Positions 1 to 8,048 of a stretch of 35,956 bases of DNA are shown here, one piece after another. The DNA is from Actinomadura sp. KC345. Its GTDB lineage: Bacteria; Actinomycetota; Actinomycetes; Streptosporangiales; Streptosporangiaceae. Location: the NCBI RefSeq assembly GCF_004348515.1, contig NZ_SMKH01000044.1:1-35956 (forward strand), written 5' to 3'. Position 1 is the first letter of the stretch; each line of letters begins with the position of its first letter. The position numbers and the translations under genes were made by a program. The notes below the pieces were generated by a model. It was not told the origin of the DNA. It was given only the letters and a program-made list of their open reading frames with translations, and did not search any database.

Positions 1-479
1 GGCAGGTGGGGGCGGTCGCGGCGGGCGTCCTCGGTGAACGCCTCCCACGCCAGCAGTCCGCCCGGCAGGACCGCCCCGGCCGCCCGGCCGAACACGGCGC
101 GGTCCCAGAAGCCGGTGCACAGCACGAGCGCATACCCCGGCGGGGTCGGCCGCCAGTCGCCGAGATCGGCCTGGACGAGCGTGACCAGCCGGTCGAGTCC
201 GCGCCGCCGCGCCTCCGCGCCGAGCCGTCCGAGGGCGACCTCGGACACGTCCACGGCGGTGACCGCACGCCCGGCCGCGGCGGCGAGCAGGGCGCTCCCG
301 GAGGGCCCGGACGCGAGATCGAGCACCTCGCCGTCCGGGAGGCCCTCGGACAGTGCCCGCTCGGCCAGCGGATGGACGGACGACAGTCGCGAAGCGTCCC
401 CGTACTTGGCGTTCCACCGGAGCCTGTCCGGATGTCCGGCCAGGTCCGGCGGCACGTTCTCCGGTGACACGGGGTCCAT
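1..479 (-). CDS. Class I SAM-dependent methyltransferase (C-terminus beyond window edge)
   Basis: The reading frame starts at ATG 479 and stays open to base 1, so only about 159 N-terminal residues are visible. An Arg-Trp-Asn-Ala-Lys-Tyr stretch near residue 21 is followed by a SAM-binding motif I, VLDLASGPSG, at about residues 52-61, and then by an acidic VDVSEVAL stretch that would be motif post-I. This is the layout of small TehB-like or thiopurine-type methyltransferases of the Rossmann class; the substrate cannot be read from the sequence. A second, unrelated-looking methyltransferase lies 37 bases upstream on the same strand, so the two may be co-transcribed. No clear Shine-Dalgarno sequence precedes the ATG. 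The fold is fairly certain, the function is unknown. Confidence 0.75.
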   Translation of the reverse strand, partial: MDPVSPENVPPDLAGHPDRLRWNAKYGDASRLSSVHPLAERALSEGLPDGEVLDLASGPSGSALLAAAAGRAVTAVDVSEVALGRLGAEARRRGLDRLVTLVQADLGDWRPTPPGYALVLCTGFWDRAVFGRAAGAVLPGGLLAWEAFTEDARRDRPHL

Positions 480-516
480 GCGACGACCTTAGGGCACGCC
501 TGCCGGGCCGGCGCGG

Positions 517-1278
517 TCAGCGGCGCTCCGCGATCAGGAGCATGAACAGCGCGGTCGGGAAGCCCGTGCGCCACCAGGGGTCGTCCCGCATCTGCTCCTG
601 CGTGGGGTGCGGCTCGCGCAGGTCCGCGATGACGAAGCCGGAATCGCGGAGCGTTCCAGCGTAGAACTCCAGCGGCCGGAGCCACGAGGTGATCATCGAA
701 GGGGATTCGAGGCCGTCCACCAGGAACCGCTGGTCGATCCCGCGCGACGCGAAGTACCGCGTCGCCGGGACGCTGTTCATCGCGCCGTGCTCGGAGTTCT
801 CCACGTAGAAGCACGGGTGCAGGGTCAGCAGGACCACCCGGCCGCCGCTGCGCAGGACGCGCGAGAACTCGCCGAACGCGCCGGTCGGGTCCTGCAGGTG
901 GCTGAACAGGTGGTTGCAGACGATCAGGTCGAAGGAGTCGTCCTCGAACGGCAGGTCCTCGACGCTGGCGCGCATGAAGGTGGCCGTGCCCTCCGGCGAG
1001 GGGTGGGCGGAGGCCGCGTCGATCAGGCCCTGGGAGACGTCGACGCCGGTGACGTCCGCCCCCCGTGAGGCGAGCGTGCGGGCGATGTACCCCTCGCCGC
1101 AGCCCGCGTCGAGGACGCGCTGCCCCTCGCACGGGCCGATGGCGTCGAAGATGGCGCGGTCGGTGAGATCGGTCCGGTACCGGTCCCGGCGCTCCCTGAT
1201 GACCTTGACCCAGTACTGTGCGTTGGCCTCCCATCTCTCCCGTGTCAGATTCGCGATGGCTTGCGCCGTGTCCTCCAC
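517..1278 (-). CDS. Class I SAM-dependent methyltransferase, 253 aa
   Basis: Complete Methyltransf_11/25-type protein. Motif I is VLDAGCGEG at residues 55-63, followed by GVDVS at the end of strand 2 (acidic residue for the SAM ribose) and by SFDLIVCNHLFSHLQD, the usual motif II/III region with the 'F-D-x-I' pattern. A later LRSGGRVVLLTLHPC segment matches the post-motif III 'L+pGG' strand. The C-terminal half has WLRPLEFYAGTLRDSGF, as in ubiquinone/SAM methyltransferase-like proteins that end with a lid helix. The start ATG 1278 lies 25 bases after the stop of the upstream helix-turn-helix gene, so the two are probably in one transcript. The substrate is not deducible. It could act on a small metabolite or on a siderophore or antibiotic, but nothing next to it decides this. 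Confidence 0.88.
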   Translation of the reverse strand: MEDTAQAIANLTRERWEANAQYWVKVIRERRDRYRTDLTDRAIFDAIGPCEGQRVLDAGCGEGYIARTLASRGADVTGVDVSQGLIDAASAHPSPEGTATFMRASVEDLPFEDDSFDLIVCNHLFSHLQDPTGAFGEFSRVLRSGGRVVLLTLHPCFYVENSEHGAMNSVPATRYFASRGIDQRFLVDGLESPSMITSWLRPLEFYAGTLRDSGFVIADLREPHPTQEQMRDDPWWRTGFPTALFMLLIAERR

Positions 1279-1303
1279 CGGCTCCCCATTCTCCGCGCCC
1301 GGT

Positions 1304-2350
1304 TCAGGCGACGCCCTTGAGCCGCCGAACCAGCGTGTTGCAGGTCTGTCTGACCCTCTTGTCCCGGCAGTCGGCCGCGCGCAGCTCGATGGCCCGGATC
1401 AGCTCGGTGATCTTTCCACCGAACGCGGGATCGCGTTTCAGCGCCAGCGGAATGTACGTCGACACCAGGTAGTACAGGTAGGCGTCGTTGTACTCCGCGA
1501 TCTCGCGCAGCACCTCGGTGGCCGTGTTGCGCAGCGACAGCGCGCTCGGCAGCGTGAAGTCGCTGCTGATGCGGCCGTCTCTGGTGTAGGTCGGGAACGA
1601 CCATTCCTCCAGGGCCGCGTACACGGGCGTCGTGTCGAGCTCCTTGCGGTACCTTTCCGCGAGCTCGATGTCGTCGGAGCTGATGAGGGATCCCATGACG
1701 ACGCCGCGCATCATGAACGCGGCCTGGCGTCCGGGGACCACGAAGCCGAGGTCGGCCTCCAGCGTCCCCGTCACCTTGCTGACCTGGTGCGTGAGGATGT
1801 TGAGCGCGAGGATCGAATGGAACGAGTAGGTCTTGCGGTTCAGGCGGGGAGCCAGGTCGATCGACGAGTCGAACAGCGCCTGCGGATCGTCGAGGAGGCC
1901 GTTGCCCGCCTCGGTGGAGTAGAGCGTCTCGAGCGCGCGGTCCTGCTCGCGTCCCCAGAACCGGGCGATGAAGGAGGAGGTCTTCTGCGTCGCCTCGCCG
2001 CGCACGATGTGCAGGGCGGCCTCCAGCGCGTTCAGCAGGTGCTGCTGCGCGACGTCCGAGGCCTCGAAGGCGGCGAGGTCGACCGCGAGGCCCTCGCCGT
2101 GCAGGTCGGTGACGAGCACGTCGCGCCTCTTCCGGACGGCGTGCGCCATCGAGTACTCCGCGATCCCCGGGACCGACGACATGAGGCTCTGCAGCGACCG
2201 CCCGCTGACCCGGTCGAGCCATCCGGTGTTGTCCCACAGCCGGAAGATCGTGCTCTCGTCGAGCCCCGAGAAGGCGGCCACATCGGACATGTTGAGCCCC
2301 ATGTCCTTGGTGATCTCGGAGAGGGACTTCGGCTCGCCGTCCGCTGCCAT
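1304..2350 (-). CDS. Putative helix-turn-helix DNA-binding protein, 348 aa
   Basis: I do not recognise a named family. The first 40 residues (SLSEITKDMGLNMSDVAAFS followed by GLDESTIFRLW) look like a helix-turn-helix: a short helix, a turn at Gly-Leu, and a recognition-like helix with Ser-Thr-Ile-Phe-Arg. The remaining 300 residues are mostly helical, without membrane segments, and contain many Arg/Glu pairs; they may be a ligand-binding or TPR-like sensor region. ATG 2350 was chosen because the putative HTH begins right after it. An in-frame ATG at 2371 and longer frames up to 2515 are possible but add an Arg/Pro-rich leader of low quality. The gene precedes a methyltransferase by 25 bases. 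A regulatory role is inference from the N-terminal motif alone. Confidence 0.7.
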   Translation of the reverse strand: MAADGEPKSLSEITKDMGLNMSDVAAFSGLDESTIFRLWDNTGWLDRVSGRSLQSLMSSVPGIAEYSMAHAVRKRRDVLVTDLHGEGLAVDLAAFEASDVAQQHLLNALEAALHIVRGEATQKTSSFIARFWGREQDRALETLYSTEAGNGLLDDPQALFDSSIDLAPRLNRKTYSFHSILALNILTHQVSKVTGTLEADLGFVVPGRQAAFMMRGVVMGSLISSDDIELAERYRKELDTTPVYAALEEWSFPTYTRDGRISSDFTLPSALSLRNTATEVLREIAEYNDAYLYYLVSTYIPLALKRDPAFGGKITELIRAIELRAADCRDKRVRQTCNTLVRRLKGVA

Positions 2351-2524
2351 CGCTCGCCCCAGATCTGGCATCCGCTGACGCCCCGATCGTAGCGAAGCGC
2401 CGCGGGACGGGGGCCGGCGGTTCACGGATGTGGCCGTCTCGTCACCATGGGGGCCGAGCATCCCGGGCGGCCCCGTGGGGGACGGCTCAGCGGAGGGCGG
2501 AGGAGCGGTTCGCATCGCGCGCCG

Positions 2525-2713
2525 TCACCCCGGGTCGCGTCCCGGCGTGCACCCGGTGCCGCCGGGGCGCCGGAGCCCGCACCGGATGCCGGCGGGCCGC
2601 CGGAGCCCGGCGCCGCCGGCGGGCCGGGTCGCGGCGTGGTCCAGGAAGCCCCTGTTCGCCTGGACGAGCCGTCCCGCGATCGGGCACCCGCGCGGCGCCG
2701 GCGCCGGGGTCAC
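2525..2713 (-). CDS. Possible small protein, 62 aa, coupled to the HATPase gene
   Basis: A GTG at 2713 overlaps the TGA of the preceding HATPase gene in a GTGA arrangement, the coupling used several times elsewhere in this window. The frame runs 62 codons, and almost all of them end in G or C. The product is rich in Gly, Pro and Arg with three Cys (for example RGCPIAG and RPAGIRCG) and resembles no family I know. High third-position GC is also found in non-coding frames of DNA this rich, so the evidence is the overlap plus codon bias only. The rest of the 2351-2709 interval holds nothing else recognisable. Confidence 0.3.
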   Translation of the reverse strand: MTPAPAPRGCPIAGRLVQANRGFLDHAATRPAGGAGLRRPAGIRCGLRRPGGTGCTPGRDPG

Positions 2714-3231
2714 GGCAGCCGCCATCCTTCCCGGACGCCCACCCCGAACCAGAAGACGGCCGTCCGGTTCCTGCCCCGGCCGGTGCCGAAGTCGGTGGCG
2801 AGCGCCCTCATCAGGGCGAGCCCGCGCCCGTGCACGGGCAGCGGGTCGTCCGCCTCGCGCGGCCGTCCGGGCGCGGCGCCGCCGTCGGCGACCTCGACCC
2901 GCACGTACCGGTCGATGTGCAGGACCGACAGCGTGATGTTCCCGTCCCGGCGCGGCCGGGCGTGCAGCACCGAGTTCGTCACGGCCTCGCTGGTCAGCAG
3001 CTCCAGGTCGGCGAGCTCTGACCGGTCGGCGCCGAAGTGCTGCCCGACGAGCTCCCTGACATAGGACCTCGCGAGCCGCACGGCGGCCGGTGTCGCGGCG
3101 AGGTCGATCTCGCCGATGAGGCGCCCGGTCGACTTTCCGTTGCTCCAGGCGGACGGGATTCCGAGTTCCAGCGAGGGTGCGGACGCCGGGACGATCACGG
3201 GCGCACCGGACCACGCGTCTGATGGGTTCAT
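2710..3231 (-). CDS. RsbW/SpoIIAB-like anti-sigma factor HATPase, 173 aa
   Basis: GHKL-type ATP-binding protein of the kind abundant in actinomycetes, where such proteins bind anti-anti-sigma factors or sigma factors or act in serine kinase switches. The N box is SEAVTNSVLHA (Glu82, Asn86), the G1 box is VADGG (Asp116, Gly118), and the G2 box is HGRGLALM (residues 134-141). A short strand with NRTAVFWF follows, as at the end of HATPase_c_2 domains. There are no membrane helices. The start is uncertain: ATG 3231 gives an N-terminus of typical family length with good codon bias. ATG 3276 and GTG 3354 are alternatives, and the latter would touch the PQQ-gene remnant upstream. No neighbouring sigma factor or antagonist is visible, so the partner is unknown. 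Confidence 0.85.
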   Translation of the reverse strand: MNPSDAWSGAPVIVPASAPSLELGIPSAWSNGKSTGRLIGEIDLAATPAAVRLARSYVRELVGQHFGADRSELADLELLTSEAVTNSVLHARPRRDGNITLSVLHIDRYVRVEVADGGAAPGRPREADDPLPVHGRGLALMRALATDFGTGRGRNRTAVFWFGVGVREGWRLP

Positions 3232-3480
3232 GGCGGCGTTGGCTTCACGTCTCAGGGTCGGGCTGTAAGCGAACATGTGTTCTTCGGCCTGGTCGGATTC
3301 GGACGTGGAAGTGAGACGACACACACTCTGACGCAGCGAGCACCCCCCGGTCACCGCCGCTTGCGCGCACGCAACGAACTCACTCCACCCTGCGCACCGT
3401 CGCCATCCGTGGTCTCTCCGATGCGAAGTGTCGCGGTGACTCCCAGGCCCGCCCTCCGCCGGTGCAGGCGGGCCATGCCC

Positions 3481-3965
3481 TCAGCCTCGGACGCGGTGGA
3501 CGGTGAAACTCGGAACCCCGACGTTGCCGAGACTGTGAACGACCTCGGACGGAGTGAGGACGGCGAAGCCCCCCCGATGGCCCTGGGCCTGCCCGGCAGG
3601 GTGTCGGAGAGCCGCCTTCCCTCGCCGTCGAGCAGGAGGAACCGCTCCTTGCCGTTCCGGGCGTCGGCGACGACCAGTCTCGCGACGTCGTCGTCCTCGC
3701 GGTCCAGGCCGGTGTAGACGACCGCGTCCCCGGCGAGCTCGATGGCCTCCAGCGAGCGGAGAGCGGTGTCCTCGGCGGCGGGATCCACCGGGGTGGTCTC
3801 ACCGGCGCCGGCCGTCCACAGCGGGGCAGCGTCGATCCGGGGCGGCTTCACCGCCGGCGCGCCCGGCCCGCTCGGCTCGGCCGGCGTGGCGCCGACGGCG
3901 GCCGCGTGCACCACGAGACCGGCCGCACGCCCGTGGGCGTGCCGAAGCCGTCGACCGGCCGCAAC
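3481..3965 (-). pseudogene. Remnant of a PQQ-repeat beta-propeller gene (paralogue of 11518-14178)
   Basis: The minus strand carries two pieces of the intact PQQ-repeat gene at 11518-14178. The upstream piece contains VVHAAAVG, KPPRIDAAPLWT and a DREDDD...NGK stretch, matching AVHAAAFG, KPPGIDATPLWT and DAEDDD...NGK of the intact copy. Directly after NGK it jumps to RFLLLDGEGRRLSDTLPG, matching RFLVFDGDGRLLSDDLPG near the intact C-terminus; about 0.8 kb has been deleted. A one-base loss in a run of seven C at 3569-3575 then shifts the frame. Read in the other frame, the end is GFAVLTPSEVVH...FTVHRVRG followed by TGA at 3483, against GFAVLSSSEIMH...FTVHRVRE in the intact gene. The N-terminal half and signal anchor are missing. 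A further frameshift near 3935 is likely. Another frame stays open through the region (3351-4034), but it is a by-product of the frameshift. Confidence 0.85.
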
Positions 3966-4038
3966 GATTGAGATGACCGAAGGGTAGAATCTTGTTCGAT
4001 CTCGTCTCCTCCGAGTGCGGCCGGTCCCGGCCACCGGG

Positions 4039-6909
4039 TCAGACGGCCAAGAGCGCCGCGACGGCGTCCGGGCTCCCCGAATGCCGTCCGACCAGCGCCA
4101 CCACCTCCTGGTAGGCGTCGTCCGCGGTCGCCGTCCACTCGGCGGGATGTCCCAGCAGCGTCGCCACCGCGTCGCATGCGGCGGGGTTTCCGACCAGCAG
4201 GGTGGAGACGGGGCCGGGCGCCGCCGGGGCCGCGTGTGCGGCCGGCGGGGCGGACCGCTCCCAGGGCGGCACCCAGGAGTCCACCGCGTCCAGGGTCGCC
4301 GGGAACGTGCGGGCCGCCTCGCGGACGAGCACCGGCACCAGCTCCCGCGCGTGCTCGCGCAGCGTCGTGATCAGCTGCGGCAGCCACGGGAGCAGGACCT
4401 CGTCGGGCAGCCGCGCGAACGCCTTCGACATCACCTCCACCACCAGCGGCGCCAGCGTCGGCGCCGGTTCCAGCGCCTGGACGAAACCGCTCATGTAATG
4501 CGGGAACGCCGGGACGACCAGCGGGTTGGCGAGCAGCTCGTCGCACCGTCCCCGCAGCTCCGCGAGCGGCATCAGGCCGAGCTGCGACGTCGCCGCCCAC
4601 AGCAGCGCCACCTTCGCGGGCGCCTCCGGATGCGACTGCCGGACGGCCAGTTCGAGCTGCGCGTGGTCGCAGCCCAGCGACAGGGCCAGGCTCTCCATCC
4701 CGAACAGGAACCCGAGCATCGCCGCGACCTGCCGGACCCCGGCGTCCTCGTCCAGGAACGCCGTCGGGAGCAGCGTGCAGTAGTGCGCGTAGCCGGCCGT
4801 GACGAACGACCGGCACCAGCCGGGCAGTTCCGGTTCGGTCGCGCGGTAGTGCGCGAGCAGCCGCCGTATCCGCCGCAGCACCTCGGGCGCGTCGTCCACG
4901 GTCCGCTCGGCGGCCAGCAGCTCCACCGCCCGCGCGCCCAGCTCGTCGGCGATCCGGCGTCCGCCCAGGTAGAGGACGGCGTCCTCCACCGCCCGCAGCG
5001 CGACGGCGGCGGTGGCCTTCGGATCGTGCACCGCGCGGCGGAGCCGCTGCTCCAGGACCTGCTCGACCGTGACGCCCTCGTACCCCAGCTCGACCAGCGC
5101 CCGCTGGTTCCGGCCGATCGCGAGGTCCCAGCTCTCCTGGATCGACCGCTCGCCCAGCGTCCGCGAACCCATGATCGGCCTGACCGCGTCCTCCGGCAGC
5201 AGCCGCCGCAGCACCCACAGCAGATCCGAGCACGGCACCAGGTCGGGGGCGGCGTTCAGGTCGAGCAGCGCCCGCTGGATCGTGCGCTTCTCCAGGTCGA
5301 GGCCCAGCGGCTCCAGCCGGTCGAGGACGTCGCGGGCCAGCGGCGGCAGCGACGCGTAGCCGACCTGGCCGATCCGGTCGCCGCCGAGGAGGATCTCGCA
5401 CAGCCGCCGCACGTCGCGCCGTCCCGGCACCGCGTCCTTCTCGATGCAGGTGATCGCGGCGTCCTGGAAGTCGTACGGCGTCGGGCGCGCCCGTCCCCGC
5501 ATCCCCGCGAGGAGGACGGACGTCTCGAACACCGCGATGGCGTCGGCGGTGCTCGCCATGTACCCGTTGCGTCGCGCCAGCCGGACGATGTCGACGCACC
5601 AGCCGAGCAGCTCCGCCTCGTCCAGGTCGTCCAGCGCCGGCGGGCTCGCCAGGAACCCCGAGAGCCGGTCCGCGGCCGGCGGGTCCTCGCCGGGGCCGGG
5701 CTTCGTGCCCTTGACCGGGCCCTTCGCCGGTTTCGCGGCGCCGTTCCGGCCTTCCAGGCGGAACGGCTTCACCCCGCTCCGCTTGACGGCCTTCGCCCAG
5801 GTCGCCGCCGCGATCGACACCGAACCGGACGCCAGCCCGAACTGCGCCTCGATGGCCGAATGGCTGGACGGGATCAGCCCGTACTGCCAGCGCGTCCCCG
5901 TTCGGGGCGTGATGTCGAAGGGCTCCGCCTCCGACGCCAGCCCGAACTGCTCGACGCGGCTGGCCGCGTGGAACGCCCCGCACACGTACAGGCATGCGGA
6001 CGGGTCGGTCCCGGTCGCGGCCAGATGCTCGCGCATCCGGGTCCACATGTACCGCTCCCGGTTCTCGTCCAGCTCGTGCCGCTCGTCGCCCTCCGGCCGC
6101 AGCCGCCGGAACAGGCTGCCGATCAGCACCATGACCTGCCGGTAGGTGTCGTAGCCGGCGCCGGTGAGGGGCTGCTCGACGTACTGGTCCCACCATTCCG
6201 ACCAGTGCCGCACCTTCCCGTGATGCAGCAGATGCGCCTCCAGTTCGGCGAACCGGGGACGGAGATCCCCGATCTCGACGCCCACGGAGTCCCCGTGCAG
6301 GGCCCCGTCGTCGTCCGCGGCCTTCTCCGCCTTCTCCGCGTTCCCGGTTTCGTGCCCGGCGCCGTCCGCGGTCTCCCTGCGCGGGTCCCACTGGAAGACG
6401 TGGTCGCTGGAGCGGTCGACGAGGACCAGCTCGACCCCCGGCGTGTCCAGGGCGTAGGAGATGGCCTGGTACTCCGCGGACGCCTCGGTGATCGGCGCGA
6501 CCACGCTGAGCGGCGCCCACGCGTCCGGGAGGCCGTCCAGCTCGCCGGCGAACGCCTGCAACGCCACCGGCAGCCGGCAGTTCCGCAGTTCGTCGAGCAG
6601 CGGCGCGAGGTCCTCGCAAAGCTCCAGGTAGACGACCGAGGGCCGTTTCTCGCGCAGCCGCCGCGCCATCGCCAGCGCCGACGCGGGGGAGTGGTGGCAC
6701 ACGGGGAAGATCTCCAGCTCCTCCCGCAGCGCCCGGTCGACGTCGTCCACCAGTCCCGAGAGGATCCCCGACACCGCGTCCCCGCCGAACTCGCGCGCGG
6801 CGCCGGTCAGCTGCTCCCGGAGTTCCGCGAAGACACCCGCGGTCGCGGCCGGGCCGCTCACGACAGGGTCGAGATCGCGTCGCGGCCGCCCTCCAGGAAG
6901 CCCTGCCAT
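4039..6909 (-). CDS. DUF5682-type large protein with TraB/TIKI-like N-terminal motif, 956 aa
   Basis: Large cytoplasmic protein of a MoxR/VWA module. Near the N-terminus FPVCHHSPASALAMARRL (His72-His73) is followed by SVVYLELCED (Glu97, Glu99), and CGAFHA occurs at residues 310-315. This order, His plus Ser-Pro, a helix, a hydrophobic strand with ELxE, and a later GxxH, is that of the TraB/TIKI/ChaN/EreA superfamily and fits the DUF5682 family as I remember it. The following 640 residues are mainly helical, with many Leu-Arg repeats. ATG 6909 lies 52 bases inside the AAA gene and has GGAGGA six bases before it. A GTG at 6861 that overlaps the AAA stop (GTGA) is an equally plausible start (940 aa). 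It may be a hydrolase or a substrate receptor; function is unknown. Confidence 0.8.
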   Translation of the reverse strand: MAGLPGGRPRRDLDPVVSGPAATAGVFAELREQLTGAAREFGGDAVSGILSGLVDDVDRALREELEIFPVCHHSPASALAMARRLREKRPSVVYLELCEDLAPLLDELRNCRLPVALQAFAGELDGLPDAWAPLSVVAPITEASAEYQAISYALDTPGVELVLVDRSSDHVFQWDPRRETADGAGHETGNAEKAEKAADDDGALHGDSVGVEIGDLRPRFAELEAHLLHHGKVRHWSEWWDQYVEQPLTGAGYDTYRQVMVLIGSLFRRLRPEGDERHELDENRERYMWTRMREHLAATGTDPSACLYVCGAFHAASRVEQFGLASEAEPFDITPRTGTRWQYGLIPSSHSAIEAQFGLASGSVSIAAATWAKAVKRSGVKPFRLEGRNGAAKPAKGPVKGTKPGPGEDPPAADRLSGFLASPPALDDLDEAELLGWCVDIVRLARRNGYMASTADAIAVFETSVLLAGMRGRARPTPYDFQDAAITCIEKDAVPGRRDVRRLCEILLGGDRIGQVGYASLPPLARDVLDRLEPLGLDLEKRTIQRALLDLNAAPDLVPCSDLLWVLRRLLPEDAVRPIMGSRTLGERSIQESWDLAIGRNQRALVELGYEGVTVEQVLEQRLRRAVHDPKATAAVALRAVEDAVLYLGGRRIADELGARAVELLAAERTVDDAPEVLRRIRRLLAHYRATEPELPGWCRSFVTAGYAHYCTLLPTAFLDEDAGVRQVAAMLGFLFGMESLALSLGCDHAQLELAVRQSHPEAPAKVALLWAATSQLGLMPLAELRGRCDELLANPLVVPAFPHYMSGFVQALEPAPTLAPLVVEVMSKAFARLPDEVLLPWLPQLITTLREHARELVPVLVREAARTFPATLDAVDSWVPPWERSAPPAAHAAPAAPGPVSTLLVGNPAACDAVATLLGHPAEWTATADDAYQEVVALVGRHSGSPDAVAALLAV

Positions 6910-7979
6910 GGCCCGTCCTCCCCGTCCTTCTTGCTGCGCGGCTCGATGACGCCGTGCCAGAACTTGTTCAGGATCGCGAGGTCCTCGGGGGTGCGGCGCG
7001 CCAGCGACCCGACGAGGGAGCTGCCGAGCGTCTCGGGCCGCAGCGTCCGGTCACCGAAGAACTGGCTGTGCAGGATCGCGTCCTCCAGGACGCCGATCTG
7101 CTCCGCGGTCGACAGCGCCGATTCGAGCTTCTCGTCGTCGCTCGTGGCGGACGCGGCGGCGGCGCGCAGGTCGGCGAAGCTCTGCAGCAGGACGTCCAGC
7201 AGCGTCGGCGGCAGCTCCAGCTCGATCTCGTGCCGGCGCAGCAGCTCCGACGTGCGGAACCGGACGATCTCCGCCTCGCTGCGCTTGTTCGTCACCACCG
7301 GGATGCGGACGAAGTTGAACCGCCGCTTCAGCGCCGACGACAGGTCGTTGACGCCCCGGTCCCGGCTGTTGGCCGTCGCGATGATCGAGAATCCGGGCTG
7401 GGCGAACACGATGTTGTCGTCGTCCAGCTCCGGGATCGACACGTACTTCTCCGACAGGATGGAGATCAACGCGTCCTGGACGTCGCTGGTCGAGCGGGTC
7501 AGCTCCTCGAACCGCCCGATCACCCCCGACTCCATCGCCGTCATGATCGGTGAGGGGATCATCGAGTCCCGGGACTGCCCCTTCGCGATCACCATGGACA
7601 CGTTCCACGAGTACTTGATGTGGTCCTCGGTGGTGCCCGCCGTGCCCTGCACGACCAGCGTCGAGTTCCGGCAGATCGCGGCCGACAGCAGCTCGGCGAG
7701 CCAGCTCTTCCCGGTGCCCGGGTCGCCGATCAGCAGCAGCCCCCGGTCGGAGGCCAGCGTCACGATGCTGCGCTCGACGAAGCTGCGGTCGCCGAACCAC
7801 TTCTGCGGGATCTCCCGCTCCAGGCCGTCCGACCGCTCGGACCCGAGCACGAACAGCCGCACCATCTTCGGGCTGAGCCGCCACGCGAACGGCTTGGGCC
7901 CGTCGTCGATCGACTCCAGCCAGTCCAGCTCCTCGGCGTACTTCACCTCGGCCGGGGCGCGGAGCATCTCGTCGGTCAT
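6858..7979 (-). CDS. MoxR-like AAA+ ATPase, 373 aa
   Basis: AAA+ ATPase of the MoxR type. Walker A is GDPGTGKS (residues 85-92). The usual Walker B 'hhhhDE' is replaced by VIGRFEEL, so a Glu is kept while the preceding Asp position differs; I believe this is characteristic of this subfamily. Next come SDVQDALISILSEKY, a sensor-1 strand FSIIATANSRDRGVNDL, and SSALKRRFNFV with the Arg-finger region. MoxR proteins pair with VWA proteins (RavA-ViaA, CbbQ-CbbO, NorQ-NorD) to remodel or activate target complexes. Here the VWA gene is 70 bases upstream and the DUF5682 gene overlaps downstream, so they should act together. The start ATG 7979 has an AAAGGCAGG-like ribosome site. No membrane segments. 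Confidence 0.93.
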   Translation of the reverse strand: MTDEMLRAPAEVKYAEELDWLESIDDGPKPFAWRLSPKMVRLFVLGSERSDGLEREIPQKWFGDRSFVERSIVTLASDRGLLLIGDPGTGKSWLAELLSAAICRNSTLVVQGTAGTTEDHIKYSWNVSMVIAKGQSRDSMIPSPIMTAMESGVIGRFEELTRSTSDVQDALISILSEKYVSIPELDDDNIVFAQPGFSIIATANSRDRGVNDLSSALKRRFNFVRIPVVTNKRSEAEIVRFRTSELLRRHEIELELPPTLLDVLLQSFADLRAAAASATSDDEKLESALSTAEQIGVLEDAILHSQFFGDRTLRPETLGSSLVGSLARRTPEDLAILNKFWHGVIEPRSKKDGEDGPWQGFLEGGRDAISTLS

Positions 7980-8048
7980 CGTCGCCTGCCTTTCAGCATG
8001 CGGCCGGCATGGGCCGCAGCGTGGTCCATGAGGGTTTGCGGGGGAGTG

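Noticed and set aside
3351..4034. An intact 227-codon gene overlapping the HATPase upstream end
   Set aside because: Half of it matches the PQQ-repeat gene, but after the C7 run the true homology continues in another frame and ends at 3483; it is a frameshift by-product.
4015..8031. A plus-strand frame of over 1,300 codons opposite the DUF5682 and AAA genes
   Set aside because: It is the complement of well-supported minus-strand genes; the product is Arg/Pro/Gln/His-rich without domains, as expected for antisense frames in very GC-rich DNA.
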